From positions 186,001 to 250,000 of the forward strand of contig NZ_AFBG01000019.1 of NCBI RefSeq assembly GCF_000204195.1: a stretch of 64,000 nucleotides of DNA, in the 5' to 3' direction. Numbering within the stretch: the first letter of the stretch is position 1; every line of letters begins with the position of its first letter. This stretch comes from Acidovorax radicis N35 (GTDB lineage Bacteria > Pseudomonadota > Gammaproteobacteria > Burkholderiales > Burkholderiaceae_C). Shown piece after piece: positions 45,354 to 54,102 of the stretch. The position numbers were made by a program, and so were the translations under genes. The notes under the pieces are model-generated. The model was not told where the DNA came from, searched no databases, and was given only the letters and a program-made list of their open reading frames with translations.

Positions 45354-46583
45354 TCAGAAAAGCACGCGGCTGCGCAGTGTGCCGCCGACCTTGGCCAGCT
45401 TGTCCAGCGCCAGGTCGGACGAAGCCGCGTCGATGTCGATCACCACATAGCCGATCTTCTCGTTGGTCTGCAGGTACTGGGCCGAGATGTTGATCTGGTT
45501 GTCCGAGAAGATGCGGTTGATCTCCGACAGCACGCCCGGCACGTTGCGGTGGATGTGCAGCAGGCGGTGCTTGCCAGGGTGTGCAGGCAGCGCCACCTCG
45601 GGGAAGTTGACCGACGAGGTGCTGGTGCCGTTGTCGCTGTATTTCACAAGCTTTTCCGCCACTTCGAGGCCAATGTTGGCTTGCGCTTCCATGGTGGAGC
45701 CACCGATGTGGGGGGTCAGAATCACGTTGTCCAGGCCGCGCAGGGGCGACTGGAACTCGTCCTTGTTGGTGCGCGGCTCCACCGGGAACACGTCGATGGC
45801 GGCGCCCAGCAGCTGCTTGGCTTTGAGCGCTTCTGCCAGCGCCTCAATATCCACCACCGTGCCACGCGCGGCGTTGACGAGGATGCCGCCGGGCTTCATG
45901 GCGGCGATCTCGGCGGCGCCGATCATGCCTTCGGTGGACGGCAGTTCGGGCACGTGCAGGCTCACGATGTCGCACTGCCCCAGCAGGTCGTGCAGATGCT
46001 GCACCTGGCGTGCATTGCCCAACGGCAGCTTGTTGACCACGTCGAAGAAGGCCACCTGCATGCCCAGGGCCTCGGCCAGCACCGACAGCTGTGTGCCGAT
46101 GGAGCCGTAGCCCACGATGCCCAGGGTCTTGCCCCGGATTTCATAGGCGTTGTCGGCCGACTTGAGCCAGCCCCCCCGGTGCGCCACCGCGTTCTTCTCG
46201 GGGATGCCGCGCAGCAGCAGGATGGCCTCGGCCAGCACCAGCTCGGCCACAGAGCGGGTGTTGGAATACGGCGCGTTGAAAACGGCAATGCCGCGTTCGC
46301 GCGCGGCGTTCAGGTCCACCTGGTTGGTGCCAATACAAAAGCAGCCCACGGCCACCAGCTTGTGCGCCTGGGCAAACACCTCTTCGGTGAGCTGGGTGCG
46401 CGAGCGGATGCCCACGAAGTGCACATCCGCAATCTTGCGCTTGAGTTCCTCGTCCGGCAGCGCACCGGACACCGTCTCGATCTGGGTGTAGCCAGCAGCA
46501 CGGATCACATCCACGGCGGAAGCGTGGATGCCCTCGAGCAGCAGGAATTTGATCTTGTTCTTGTCCAGCGAATTGGTAGCCAT
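45354..46583 (-). CDS. serA: D-3-phosphoglycerate dehydrogenase
   Basis: 409 aa, matching the 410-residue E. coli type with a C-terminal ACT domain. First step of serine synthesis. Seen: NAD-binding [26 protein letters not shown]-type loop ([18 protein letters not shown]), catalytic His in [13 protein letters not shown], and ACT region ([19 protein letters not shown]) that mediates serine feedback. Start 46583 ([13 protein letters not shown]). Divergent from ugpB across a 300-nt spacer. Confidence 0.96.
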   Translation of the reverse strand: MATNSLDKNKIKFLLLEGIHASAVDVIRAAGYTQIETVSGALPDEELKRKIADVHFVGIRSRTQLTEEVFAQAHKLVAVGCFCIGTNQVDLNAARERGIAVFNAPYSNTRSVAELVLAEAILLLRGIPEKNAVAHRGGWLKSADNAYEIRGKTLGIVGYGSIGTQLSVLAEALGMQVAFFDVVNKLPLGNARQVQHLHDLLGQCDIVSLHVPELPSTEGMIGAAEIAAMKPGGILVNAARGTVVDIEALAEALKAKQLLGAAIDVFPVEPRTNKDEFQSPLRGLDNVILTPHIGGSTMEAQANIGLEVAEKLVKYSDNGTSTSSVNFPEVALPAHPGKHRLLHIHRNVPGVLSEINRIFSDNQINISAQYLQTNEKIGYVVIDIDAASSDLALDKLAKVGGTLRSRVLF

Positions 46584-46724
46584 GGCGATAAGAAGAAAGG
46601 GTGTGGAGAAAAGAGACTCGGCGCGTTTGCAGCGCGAACGAACCGACGCGGAGGCGACTGGCACGCGACCCGCAGCATGGTGCATTGCACAAAACCTTGC
46701 AAGCCTCGGCAAATGCGCCACACC

Positions 46725-46746
46725 TTGTCACAAAAGAGTCACAATC
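46725..46746 (+). promoter_or_regulatory. Putative Pho box upstream of ugpB
   Basis: TTGTCAC-AAAA-GAGTCAC-AATC: two 7-bp units with 4-nt spacers, the layout of a PhoB site, about 140 bp before ugpB. The second half is a GTCAC core repeated at 11-bp spacing. A weaker pair (ACGACAT-ATCA-ATGTCAC, 46810-46827) lies closer to the start. ugp genes are classic Pho-regulon members, which supports the reading. Confidence 0.6.
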
Positions 46747-46883
46747 GCTTCCCTCATGGGGACCCCAAGGGGTTTCCCCGGTTGTTGCAAGCGCAAGGCT
46801 CATGCGACAACGACATATCAATGTCACATCGGCTGCATAGCATCCAGCCCTTGTGCTTTTCGTCATCCTCGGAGGAAATATTC

Positions 46884-48194
46884 ATGCAAACGAAGCATCT
46901 GGCGGTCTGCGCTGCCATTGCCTTGTCGGTCTGCGCACCAGCGCAGGCACAACAGGTGGAGATTCAGTGGTGGCATTCGATGAGCGCAGCGCTCGGCGAC
47001 TGGGTCAACGATCTGGCCAAACAATACAACGCCAGCCAGACCAAATACAAGGTCGTGCCCACCTACAAGGGCACGTATGACGAATCGATGACGGGCGCCA
47101 TCGCCGCCTTCCGTGCTGGTAACGCACCCCACATCCTGCAGGTGTTTGAAGTGGGCACCGCCACCATGATGTCCAGCAAGGGCGCCATCGTCCCCGCGGC
47201 CAAGGTGCTCAACGATGCCGGCTTCAAGTTCGACCCCACCCAATACGTGTCCGCTGTCGCCGGCTACTACACCGCGCCCAATGGCCAGATGCTGAGCTAC
47301 CCGCTCAACAGCTCCACCACCATCTTCTATTACAACAAGGACGCCTTCAAGAAGGCCGGCCTGGACGCCGACAAGCCGCCAAAGACCTGGCCCGAAGTGT
47401 TCGCAGCCGCCTCCAAGCTCAAGGCCAGCGGCCACAGCTGCCCGTTCACCACCAGCTGGATCAGCTGGACGCAGCTGGAGAGCTTCTCGCTGTGGCACAA
47501 CACCCTGTTCGCCTCCAAGAACAACGGCTTTGACGGCAACGACGCCCAGCTGCAGGTCAACACCCCCCTGCACGTGCGCCACTTCGAGAACCTGGCCAAG
47601 GCCTCCAAGGACGGTAGCTTCGTCTACAAGGGCCGCGGCAATCTGCCGGACGCATCCTTCCCTTCGGGCGAATGCGCCATGATCACCGGCTCTTCCGGTC
47701 TGTACGCCCGCGTGGCCAAGGAAGCCAAGTTTGCCTACGGCATCTCCGCCCTGCCCTACTACGATGATGTGAAGGGCGCGCCCCAGAACACCGCGATCGG
47801 CGGCGCCAGCCTGTGGGTGATGGCCGGCAAGAAGGCTGAGGAATACAAGGGCGTGGCCGACTTCCTGAACTTCCTGAATGACACCAAGGTGCAGGCCGCC
47901 AGCCACCAGCGCACGGGCTACCTGCCCGTGACCATGGGCGCCTACCAGCTGACCGAGGCTTCGGGCTTCTACACCAAGAACCCCGGCACCGACGTGGCCG
48001 TGACGCAGATGATCAAGAAGGCCACTGAAAAGTCGCGGGGCATCCGCCTGGGCAACTTCGTGCAGATCCGCTCCATCATCGACGAGGAAACCGAACAGAT
48101 CTGGTCGGGCAAGAAGTCGCCCAAGGAAGCCCTGGACACGGCCGTGACCCGTGGCAACGAGCAACTGGCCCGTTTCGCGCGCGCCAACAAGTAA
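46884..48194 (+). CDS. ugpB: sn-Glycerol-3-phosphate ABC transporter substrate-binding protein
   Basis: 436 aa periplasmic binding protein with a Sec signal (MQTKHLAVCAAIALSVCAPA, cleavage AQA-QQ). It matches UgpB: VEIQWWHSMSAALGDWVNDL, TYKGTYDESMTGAIAAFRAG, SGHSCPFTTSWISWTQLESF and the C-terminal EETEQIWSGKKSPKEALD. A strong GGAGG lies eight bases before the ATG. First gene of the ugp operon; a terminator hairpin follows 57 bp after the stop, which would make it the most abundant product. Confidence 0.96.
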   Translation: MQTKHLAVCAAIALSVCAPAQAQQVEIQWWHSMSAALGDWVNDLAKQYNASQTKYKVVPTYKGTYDESMTGAIAAFRAGNAPHILQVFEVGTATMMSSKGAIVPAAKVLNDAGFKFDPTQYVSAVAGYYTAPNGQMLSYPLNSSTTIFYYNKDAFKKAGLDADKPPKTWPEVFAAASKLKASGHSCPFTTSWISWTQLESFSLWHNTLFASKNNGFDGNDAQLQVNTPLHVRHFENLAKASKDGSFVYKGRGNLPDASFPSGECAMITGSSGLYARVAKEAKFAYGISALPYYDDVKGAPQNTAIGGASLWVMAGKKAEEYKGVADFLNFLNDTKVQAASHQRTGYLPVTMGAYQLTEASGFYTKNPGTDVAVTQMIKKATEKSRGIRLGNFVQIRSIIDEETEQIWSGKKSPKEALDTAVTRGNEQLARFARANK

Positions 48195-48251
48195 GTTCTG
48201 ACGAGCGTCTATTGATGCCACAGGGCCATTGAGGCCCGGTGGCATCGAAAG

Positions 48252-48304
48252 CCCGCCGCCCCCGTGAACCCTGCGGTTTACTGGGCGGCGGGTTGTCTTT
48301 TTTT
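48252..48304 (+). terminator. Rho-independent terminator/attenuator between ugpB and ugpA
   Basis: CCCGCCGCCC (48252-48261) pairs with GGGCGGCGGG (48283-48292), followed by TTGTCTTTTTTT. It lies inside the operon, so partial termination would lower permease and ATPase levels relative to UgpB. No separate promoter was recognised after it. Confidence 0.85.
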
Positions 48305-48397
48305 GCCGCCGGGCTGTCCCACGGCAAAAGCGGCCCGATGGCGGGCCCGCGCTCCCGCGCAGCAGCCAGCGCGGGGACATTTTTTGAGAGTCTGGAC

Positions 48398-49279
48398 ATG
48401 GAAAAACGCGTTCTCTTTCGCTCTGCATGGCTGCCGTGGGTGCTTCTGGCACCCCAGCTGGCCATCATCAGCGTCTTCTTCTTCTGGCCTGCCGGTCAGG
48501 CCCTGGTGCAATCGTTCCAGATGCAGGATTCCTTCGGCTTCTCGAAGGAATGGGTGGGTTTTGACAACTTCCGGGACCTGTTCCAGGACCCGGGCTACCT
48601 GGCGTCGTTCAAGACCACGGCCTTCTTCTCGATCCTGGTGGCAGTCAGCGGCATCACGCTGTCGCTGATCCTCGCGATCTTTGCCGACCGCATCATCAAG
48701 GGCGCGATGGTCTACAAGACCGCGCTGCTGCTGCCCTACGCCGTGGCCCCCGCCGTGGCGGGCGTGCTGTGGATGTTCATGTTTTCGCCCTCGCTGGGGG
48801 TGGTGGCCTACATGCTGCGCCAGTCCGGTTTCGACTGGAACCACATGCTCAACGCCGACCACGCCATGGCGCTGATCGTGATCGCGGCGGTGTGGAAGCA
48901 GATCTCCTACAACTTCCTGTTCTTCCTGGCAGGCCTGCAGTCCATACCGAAGTCGCTCATCGAGGCCGCCGCCATAGACGGTGCAGGCCCCTGGCGCCGG
49001 TTCTGGAGCATCCAGTTCCCGCTGCTGTCGCCCACCACGTTCTTCCTGCTGGTGATCAACGTGGTGTACGCGTTTTTCGACACCTTCGCCATCGTCGATG
49101 CCACCACACAAGGCGGCCCGGGCCGAGACACCGCCATCCTGGTCTACAAGGTCTACCACGATGGGTTCAAGGCCATGGACATGGGCGGATCGGCCGCGCA
49201 GTCGGTGGTGCTGATGGTGATCGTGGTGGTGCTCACCGTGATCCAGTTCCGCTACGTTGAAAAGAAAGTGCAGTACTAG
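48398..49279 (+). CDS. ugpA: sn-Glycerol-3-phosphate ABC transporter permease UgpA
   Basis: 293 aa, six membrane segments. The opening [20 protein letters not shown], the docking loop [20 protein letters not shown] (about residues 186-205) and the [18 protein letters not shown] segment are typical of UgpA. Start 48398 has GAGAG nearby; the frame is open for 53 codons upstream across the terminator and is not translated. Followed by a family-B repeat directly after the stop. Confidence 0.95.
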   Translation: MEKRVLFRSAWLPWVLLAPQLAIISVFFFWPAGQALVQSFQMQDSFGFSKEWVGFDNFRDLFQDPGYLASFKTTAFFSILVAVSGITLSLILAIFADRIIKGAMVYKTALLLPYAVAPAVAGVLWMFMFSPSLGVVAYMLRQSGFDWNHMLNADHAMALIVIAAVWKQISYNFLFFLAGLQSIPKSLIEAAAIDGAGPWRRFWSIQFPLLSPTTFFLLVINVVYAFFDTFAIVDATTQGGPGRDTAILVYKVYHDGFKAMDMGGSAAQSVVLMVIVVVLTVIQFRYVEKKVQY

Positions 49280-49285
49280 ATGACT

Positions 49286-49371
49286 CCCCCCCGAAGCGCC
49301 TTTGGCGCCTCCCCCTCGAGGGGGCGCCTCCAGCGGCCCGGCAAAGCCGGTTCCGCGGTGGCACGCGCAAT
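49286..49371 (-). repeat. Repeat family B, copy 5 (3' end of ugpA)
   Basis: CCCCCCGAAGCGCCTTTGGC, GCCTCCCCCTCGAGGGGGCG, then GGCCCGGCAAAGCCGGTTCC and GCGGTGGC. It begins 7 nt after the ugpA stop and is inside the ugp operon. Confidence 0.8.
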
Positions 49372-49428
49372 GGCGCCCTTTGATTCACGCATGTCTTCTT
49401 CATCGCCCCTCTCTCCTGGAGCCCTCGC

Positions 49429-50280
49429 ATGGTAGAGCGCAGTCCTTATTTCACCGCGTTCTCGCACCTCGTCATGGTGCTGGGCGTGGTCATCGTCGGT
49501 TTTCCGCTGTACCTGGCCTTTGTGGCCTCCACCCACACGGCGCAGGACATTGTCCAGGTGCCCATGCCCATGGTGCCCGGCGGCAACTTCTGGCAAACCT
49601 ACCACGACGCCCTGTTCGGCGGCGGCTCCGGCGCGGGCTCCACCGCACCCGTGGCGCGCATGATGTGGGTGAGTTTTGTCACCGCCATCGTCATCACGCT
49701 GGGCAAGATCGCGATCTCGCTGCTGTCGGCATTCGCCATCGTGTACTTCCGCTTCCCGTTCAAGGGCATCTGCTTCTGGCTGATCTTCATCACGCTGATG
49801 CTGCCGGTGGAAGTGCGCATCGGCCCCACCTACCAGGTGGTGTCGGACCTCGGCATGCTCAACAGCTACGCGGGCCTCACGGTGCCGCTGATTGCCTCGG
49901 CCACGGCCACGTTTTTGTTCCGGCAGTTCTTCCTCACGGTGCCGGATGAACTGGTGGAAGCCGCCCGCGTGGACGGCGCCGGCCCGATGCGCTTCTTCAA
50001 GGACATCCTGGTGCCGCTGTCGCGCACGTCGATTGCCGCGCTGTTCGTGATCCAGTTCATCTATGGCTGGAACCAGTACCTGTGGCCGCTGCTGGTGACC
50101 ACGTCCGAAGACATGTACCCCGTGGTGATCGGCATCAAGCGCATGCTGGCCGGCGGCGATGCGGGCAACGAGTGGAACATCGTGATGGCCACGGCCCTGC
50201 TGGCCATGCTGCCACCCGCCTTTGTGGTGGTGGTCATGCAGCGCTGGTTCGTCAAGGGCCTGGTGGACACCGAAAAATAA
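49429..50280 (+). CDS. ugpE: sn-Glycerol-3-phosphate ABC transporter permease UgpE
   Basis: 283 aa, second permease of the UgpAE pair. Six membrane segments, with [19 protein letters not shown] early and the docking loop [20 protein letters not shown] (about residues 181-200). GGAG seven bases before ATG 49429 supports the start. It is separated from ugpA by a family-B repeat and from ugpC by a family-A repeat. Confidence 0.95.
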   Translation: MVERSPYFTAFSHLVMVLGVVIVGFPLYLAFVASTHTAQDIVQVPMPMVPGGNFWQTYHDALFGGGSGAGSTAPVARMMWVSFVTAIVITLGKIAISLLSAFAIVYFRFPFKGICFWLIFITLMLPVEVRIGPTYQVVSDLGMLNSYAGLTVPLIASATATFLFRQFFLTVPDELVEAARVDGAGPMRFFKDILVPLSRTSIAALFVIQFIYGWNQYLWPLLVTTSEDMYPVVIGIKRMLAGGDAGNEWNIVMATALLAMLPPAFVVVVMQRWFVKGLVDTEK

Positions 50281-50284
50281 GACA

Positions 50285-50338
50285 AAACCCCTGCTAGCGC
50301 TTATCTATCAAGCACTTGTAGCTATCAAATTTATTGCA
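50285..50338 (+). repeat. Repeat family A, copy 6, filling the ugpE-ugpC gap
   Basis: CTGCTAGCGCTTATCTATCA, AGCACTTGTAGCTATCAAAT, TTATTGC. It occupies nearly the whole 60-nt spacer, ending 2 nt before the ugpC ATG, which has no Shine-Dalgarno. Confidence 0.85.
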
Positions 50339-50340
50339 TC

Positions 50341-51351
50341 ATGGCATCCATATCTCTTCGCAACATCATCAAGCGCTACGGCCACGGCCCCAAGGCCAAC
50401 CAGGTGATCCACGGCGTCAACGCCGAGGTCAAGGACGGCGAGTTCATCGTCATCGTGGGCCCCTCGGGCTGTGGCAAATCCACCCTGCTGCGCATGGTGG
50501 CGGGCCTGGAGGAAATCTCTGGCGGCGAGCTTCGCATCGGCGACCGTGTGGTCAATGACCTGGAACCCGCCCAGCGCGACATCGCGATGGTGTTCCAGAA
50601 CTACGCGCTGTATCCGCACATGACGAACTTCGACAACATGGCCTATGGCCTGAAGATCGCCAAGGTGCCCAAGGAAGAAATCAAGGCGCGCGTCGACAAG
50701 GCCGCCAAGATCCTTGAATTGGGGCACCTGCTTGAGCGCAAGCCGCGCGAGCTGTCCGGCGGCCAGCGCCAGCGCGTGGCCATGGGCCGCGCCATCGTGC
50801 GCCAGCCCCAGGTGTTTTTGTTTGACGAGCCGCTGTCCAACCTGGACGCCAAGCTGCGCGCCCAGACCCGCCTCGAAATCCAGAAGCTGCACCGCGAACT
50901 CGGTATCACCAGCCTGTTCGTGACCCACGATCAGGTGGAAGCCATGACGCTGGCGCAGCGCATGATCGTGATGAACGCGGGCAACATGGAGCAGTTCGGC
51001 ACGCCCGAAGAGGTCTACCACACGCCCGCCACCACCTTCGTGGCCAGTTTCATCGGATCGCCGCCCATGAACCTGCTCAAGAACGCCCCCAGCGCCGCGC
51101 CCGGCACCATCCTGGGCATCCGCCCCGAGCACCTGGACGTGCGCAGCGAAGGCTGGGAAATCAAGGTGGAAACGGTCGAACTGCTGGGCGCCGAACGCCT
51201 GATCTACGGCCGCATCAATGGCGAGCAGATCATTGTGCGCGTGGAAGAAGGCACCCATGCACCAGCGCCTGACTCGGTGATCCACGTGGTGCCGCGCCCA
51301 GACCGCCTGCACGCATTCGACGCCACCACCGGCAAACGCATCGCTGCCTAA
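50341..51351 (+). CDS. ugpC: sn-Glycerol-3-phosphate ABC transporter ATP-binding protein
   Basis: 336 aa. Walker A GPSGCGKS (about residues 40-47), signature LSGGQRQR, Walker [17 protein letters not shown], and a C-terminal TOBE-like regulatory domain ([14 protein letters not shown]) as in MalK/UgpC. It energises glycerol-3-phosphate and glycerophosphodiester uptake. The start lies immediately after a family-A repeat. The VOC gene follows after 4 nt. Confidence 0.95.
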   Translation: MASISLRNIIKRYGHGPKANQVIHGVNAEVKDGEFIVIVGPSGCGKSTLLRMVAGLEEISGGELRIGDRVVNDLEPAQRDIAMVFQNYALYPHMTNFDNMAYGLKIAKVPKEEIKARVDKAAKILELGHLLERKPRELSGGQRQRVAMGRAIVRQPQVFLFDEPLSNLDAKLRAQTRLEIQKLHRELGITSLFVTHDQVEAMTLAQRMIVMNAGNMEQFGTPEEVYHTPATTFVASFIGSPPMNLLKNAPSAAPGTILGIRPEHLDVRSEGWEIKVETVELLGAERLIYGRINGEQIIVRVEEGTHAPAPDSVIHVVPRPDRLHAFDATTGKRIAA

Positions 51352-51355
51352 GCCG

Positions 51356-51724
51356 ATGTTGCCCAAGCCGGCCGCCAGCAACGGGAACGGGGTTCAGGCC
51401 ACCGTTCCTGTGCTGGCGTCTCTGAACCTCGCAGAAACCCTGCGGTTCTACACCGAGCACCTGGGCTTTGCTCCGCTGCTGGAGATGGACAACTACCTGA
51501 TCCTGCAGCGTGATGGTTGTGAACTGCATTTCTGGCCCTGCAACGAACCCCACATTGCAGAGAACACCTCGTGCTATGTGCGTGCAGACACAGAGTCTCT
51601 GCACACGGATTTCACGGCACGGGGTTTGCCAGTGGCACCCCCCATCGTCCAGCCCTGGGGCATGAAGGAGATGTACGTCATCGACCCCCACGGCAACCTG
51701 CTGAAGTTTGGTGAACCCGCATGA
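51356..51724 (+). CDS. VOC (glyoxalase/bleomycin-resistance) family protein
   Basis: 122 aa single VOC-fold domain: LNLAETLRFYTEHLGF, NYLILQRDGCELHFW with a candidate metal Glu/His, and EMYVIDPHGNLLKFGEP at the C-terminus. Candidate metal ligands are the His in ELHFW and the Glu in KFGEP. The actual reaction is unknown. It sits between ugpC (4-nt gap) and ugpQ (4-nt overlap, ATGA), so it is part of the operon, which is not usual for ugp loci. Confidence 0.85.
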   Translation: MLPKPAASNGNGVQATVPVLASLNLAETLRFYTEHLGFAPLLEMDNYLILQRDGCELHFWPCNEPHIAENTSCYVRADTESLHTDFTARGLPVAPPIVQPWGMKEMYVIDPHGNLLKFGEPA

Positions 51725-52518
51725 GCGCTCCCTCGCCCGCCCCTGTATCCACCTTGGCCCCCTGGCCCTACCCCCGCTGGATCGCGCACCGCGGCGCCGG
51801 CAAGCTGGCCCCTGAAAACACCCTGGCCGCCTTCCGGCTGGGCGCCCAGCATGGGTACCGCATGTTCGAGTGCGACGCCAAGCTGAGTGCCGACGGCGTG
51901 CCGTTTCTGATGCACGACGCCACGCTGGACCGCACCACCAACGCGGCGCAGGTGCTGAGCACCACCGCCAGCAACACCGGGGGCGACCACCCCTGGAGCG
52001 CGCTGGCCCAGCTGGACGCCGGCAGCTGGCATTCGCGCACCCATGCGGGCGAGCCGTTGCCCACCCTGGAGAACATGGCACGCTACTGCATCGCCAACGG
52101 ATTCTTCCTGAACATCGAAATCAAACCGACACCCGGGGCCGAGGAAAAAACGGGCCAGGTGGTGGGGGAACATGCGGCGCGGCTGTGGCAAGGCCAGGCC
52201 GTGCTGCCCCTGTTCTCGTCCTTCCAGCCCGAAGCGCTGGCAGGCGCCCGGGCCACGGCCCCCCACATTCCACGCGCCCTGCTGCTGGACACGTTGCGCA
52301 ACGGCTGGCTGGACCTGGCACGCCAGCTGGGCTGTGTGGCCATCGTGTGCAACCACGCACTGTGGGATGCGGCACTGGTCGCACAGGTCCACGGCGCGGG
52401 CCTGCGTGCGCTGAGCTACACGGTGAACGACGACTGGGCCGCGCAGCGGCTCATTCACCTGGAAACCGACGGCATCATCACCGACCGCGTGGACTTTTTT
52501 TCGCCCGCCACGCCCTAG
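51721..52518 (+). CDS. ugpQ: Glycerophosphodiester phosphodiesterase
   Basis: 265 aa. Hydrolyses glycerophosphodiesters to glycerol-3-phosphate plus an alcohol. GDPD motifs: IAHRGAGKLAPENTLAAF (HRG at 23-25, PEN at 31-33), metal acids in FECDAKLSADGVPFLMHD, NIEIKP, and GIITDRVDFF near the end. No signal peptide, so cytoplasmic as for E. coli UgpQ. Its place at the end of the ugp operon matches the imported substrates. Confidence 0.95.
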   Translation: MSAPSPAPVSTLAPWPYPRWIAHRGAGKLAPENTLAAFRLGAQHGYRMFECDAKLSADGVPFLMHDATLDRTTNAAQVLSTTASNTGGDHPWSALAQLDAGSWHSRTHAGEPLPTLENMARYCIANGFFLNIEIKPTPGAEEKTGQVVGEHAARLWQGQAVLPLFSSFQPEALAGARATAPHIPRALLLDTLRNGWLDLARQLGCVAIVCNHALWDAALVAQVHGAGLRALSYTVNDDWAAQRLIHLETDGIITDRVDFFSPATP

Positions 52519-52539
52519 GGCGTGCCGCCCTTCAACGCC

Positions 52540-52633
52540 CCGCCCCAGGCCAGCGCCACCGTGGAACCGGCTTTGCCGGGCCACCGGTGGCGTCCCCCTT
52601 CCAGGGGGAAGGCGCGCAGCGCCTCAGGGGGTC
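52540..52633 (+). repeat. Repeat family B, copy 6 (3' end of the Bug receptor gene)
   Basis: GCCAGCGCCACCGTGGAACC, GGCTTTGCCGGGCCACCGGT, GGCGTCCCCCTTCCAGGGGG, AAGGCGCGCAGCGCCTCAGG. The best-preserved short form. It overlaps the first base(s) of the Bug receptor stop codon (52632-52634), and lies between that gene and the convergent ugpQ. Confidence 0.85.
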
Positions 52634-53600
52634 AGTCCAATTTAGCGCCCGACTTCTTCACCGCGTCGGCCCAGCGCGGTAGCTCGGCCGCAAGGAATTT
52701 CGCGAAATCGTCAGATCCCAGAAACGCCGGGTCGGCCCCCTGGCTCACCATGCGATTGCGCACATCGGGCGTCTGCAGCACCTGTCCAAAGGCGTCACTG
52801 AGCTTGTTGACCACGTCCTTGGGCGTGCCTGCAGGGGCCAGAAAGCCATAGAAGCCCACCACCTCGAAGCCCTTGATGCCGCTCTCGATCACCGTGGGCA
52901 CATCGGGCAGCGCGGGGTTGCGCTCCTTGCTGGTCACGGCCAGGGCGCGCACCTTGCCCTGCTTGTGGTAACTGGCCGCCTGCGGGATGCTCTCGGCCAT
53001 GAATTGCACCTGCCCACCCATGAGGTCGGTGAATGCCGGGGCGCTGCCCCGGTAGGGAATGTGCACCATGAACAGGCCCGTGGCGGTCTTGAACATCTCG
53101 GGCACCAGGTGGCTGATGCCGCCGTTGCCCGCCGAGCCAAAGTTGACCTGGCCCGGCCGCGACTTGGCATAGGCCATGAACTCCTGCAGGTTCTTGGCGG
53201 GCACGCCGGGGTTCACCAAAAGGGCCAGTGGCTGCATGGCGGTGCGCGCAATCGGCACAAAATCCTTGAGGGTCGAATACGGCAACCGGCTGTAGAGCCC
53301 CGGGTTGATGACCATCACGCCGGTGTTGGCCAGCATGAGGGTGTGGCCGTCGGGCGGCGCCTTCATCACGTCCTGCGCGCCCACGGTGCCACCCGCGCCA
53401 GCCTTGTAATCCACCACCACGGGCTGGCCCAGCACGGCCTGCAGCTTGTCGGTAAGCAAACGGGCATGCTGGTCCAGCGGACCGCCCGCCGGAAACCCCA
53501 CCACGATGCGAATGGGTTTGGAAGGGAAGGCCTGGGCCTGCGCGGCGGCAGACAGGGCAAGACCTGCGGCAAGGGCGATCCAGGTACGCATCAGCTTCAT
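52632..53600 (-). CDS. Bug-type tripartite tricarboxylate transporter receptor protein
   Basis: 322 aa. Sec signal (MKLMRTWIALAAGLALSAAA, cleavage AQA-FP), then the Bug opening PSKPIRIVVGFPAGGPLDQH, the VVDYKAGAGGTVGA loop and FGSAGNGGISHLVPEMF. An orphan receptor without tctAB nearby; ligand unknown. It is convergent with ugpQ. No operon partner is seen upstream. Confidence 0.93.
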   Translation of the reverse strand: MKLMRTWIALAAGLALSAAAQAQAFPSKPIRIVVGFPAGGPLDQHARLLTDKLQAVLGQPVVVDYKAGAGGTVGAQDVMKAPPDGHTLMLANTGVMVINPGLYSRLPYSTLKDFVPIARTAMQPLALLVNPGVPAKNLQEFMAYAKSRPGQVNFGSAGNGGISHLVPEMFKTATGLFMVHIPYRGSAPAFTDLMGGQVQFMAESIPQAASYHKQGKVRALAVTSKERNPALPDVPTVIESGIKGFEVVGFYGFLAPAGTPKDVVNKLSDAFGQVLQTPDVRNRMVSQGADPAFLGSDDFAKFLAAELPRWADAVKKSGAKLD

Positions 53601-53751
53601 GGGGGGTGTCTCCAGCAGTCAGTGTTATGGGTGTGCGTCCTTCAGCGGCGGACCATGGGGCGACGCCGCCGAAGAGGCACCAAGGCTAGCAGACACCAGG
53701 GCGCCAGAGCCCCTTCCACCGGCCCTCGCAAACCCTCAGGAGGGCAGGCGC

Positions 53752-54030
53752 TCAGGCCTTCCAGCCCCGCACCAGAACCCACTGGCAGGTTGCACAGACC
53801 ACGACCAGGGCAGCGTAGGTCAGCATCTTGCCGTCACGCCCCCACACCACAAGCCCTGCCAGCAGCGTGGCCAGCCCGAACCCAAAAACAACAGCGGCAT
53901 GCAGCCACCCCGAGAGCGTTGCGGGCGCCTTGGAGTGGATGAAACGCCTTGAAAGCACCAGCAGCAGCGCCATGGCGGCGGCAGGTGCCGCAAAATTGAG
54001 CAGGTGGTTGAAAACGTCCAGAGGACCCAT
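53752..54030 (-). CDS. Small membrane protein of unknown function
   Basis: 92 aa from ATG 54030, which starts at a plausible N-terminus (MGPLDVFNHLL); a TTG at 54063 would add 11 residues. Three hydrophobic segments (APAAAMALLLVL, LHAAVVFGFGLATLLAGLVV, MLTYAALVVVCATCQWVLV). I do not recognise a family. Divergent from hemA across a 72-nt spacer. Confidence 0.65.
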   Translation of the reverse strand: MGPLDVFNHLLNFAAPAAAMALLLVLSRRFIHSKAPATLSGWLHAAVVFGFGLATLLAGLVVWGRDGKMLTYAALVVVCATCQWVLVRGWKA

Positions 54031-54088
54031 GGAATTGACCCAAATCAAGGCTTGAACAAGCAAGGCCGCCTGTTCGGGCCAACAATTT

Positions 54089-54094
54089 TATAAT
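54089..54094 (+). promoter_or_regulatory. Consensus -10 element of hemA
   Basis: A perfect TATAAT lies only 8 nt before the hemA ATG (54103), so transcription would start at or beside the start codon. No good -35 was found at 17 bp spacing. Confidence 0.5.
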
Positions 54095-54102
54095 CGGTGA
54101 CT

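Noticed and set aside
43019-45493. Long plus-strand open frame opposite the FAD/Fe-S oxidoreductase
   Set aside because: No family features; the minus-strand product has complete flavin and Fe-S motifs.
45231-46883. Upstream extension of the ugpB reading frame
   Set aside because: It crosses serA and the regulatory spacer; the signal peptide and GGAGG at 46884 fix the real start.
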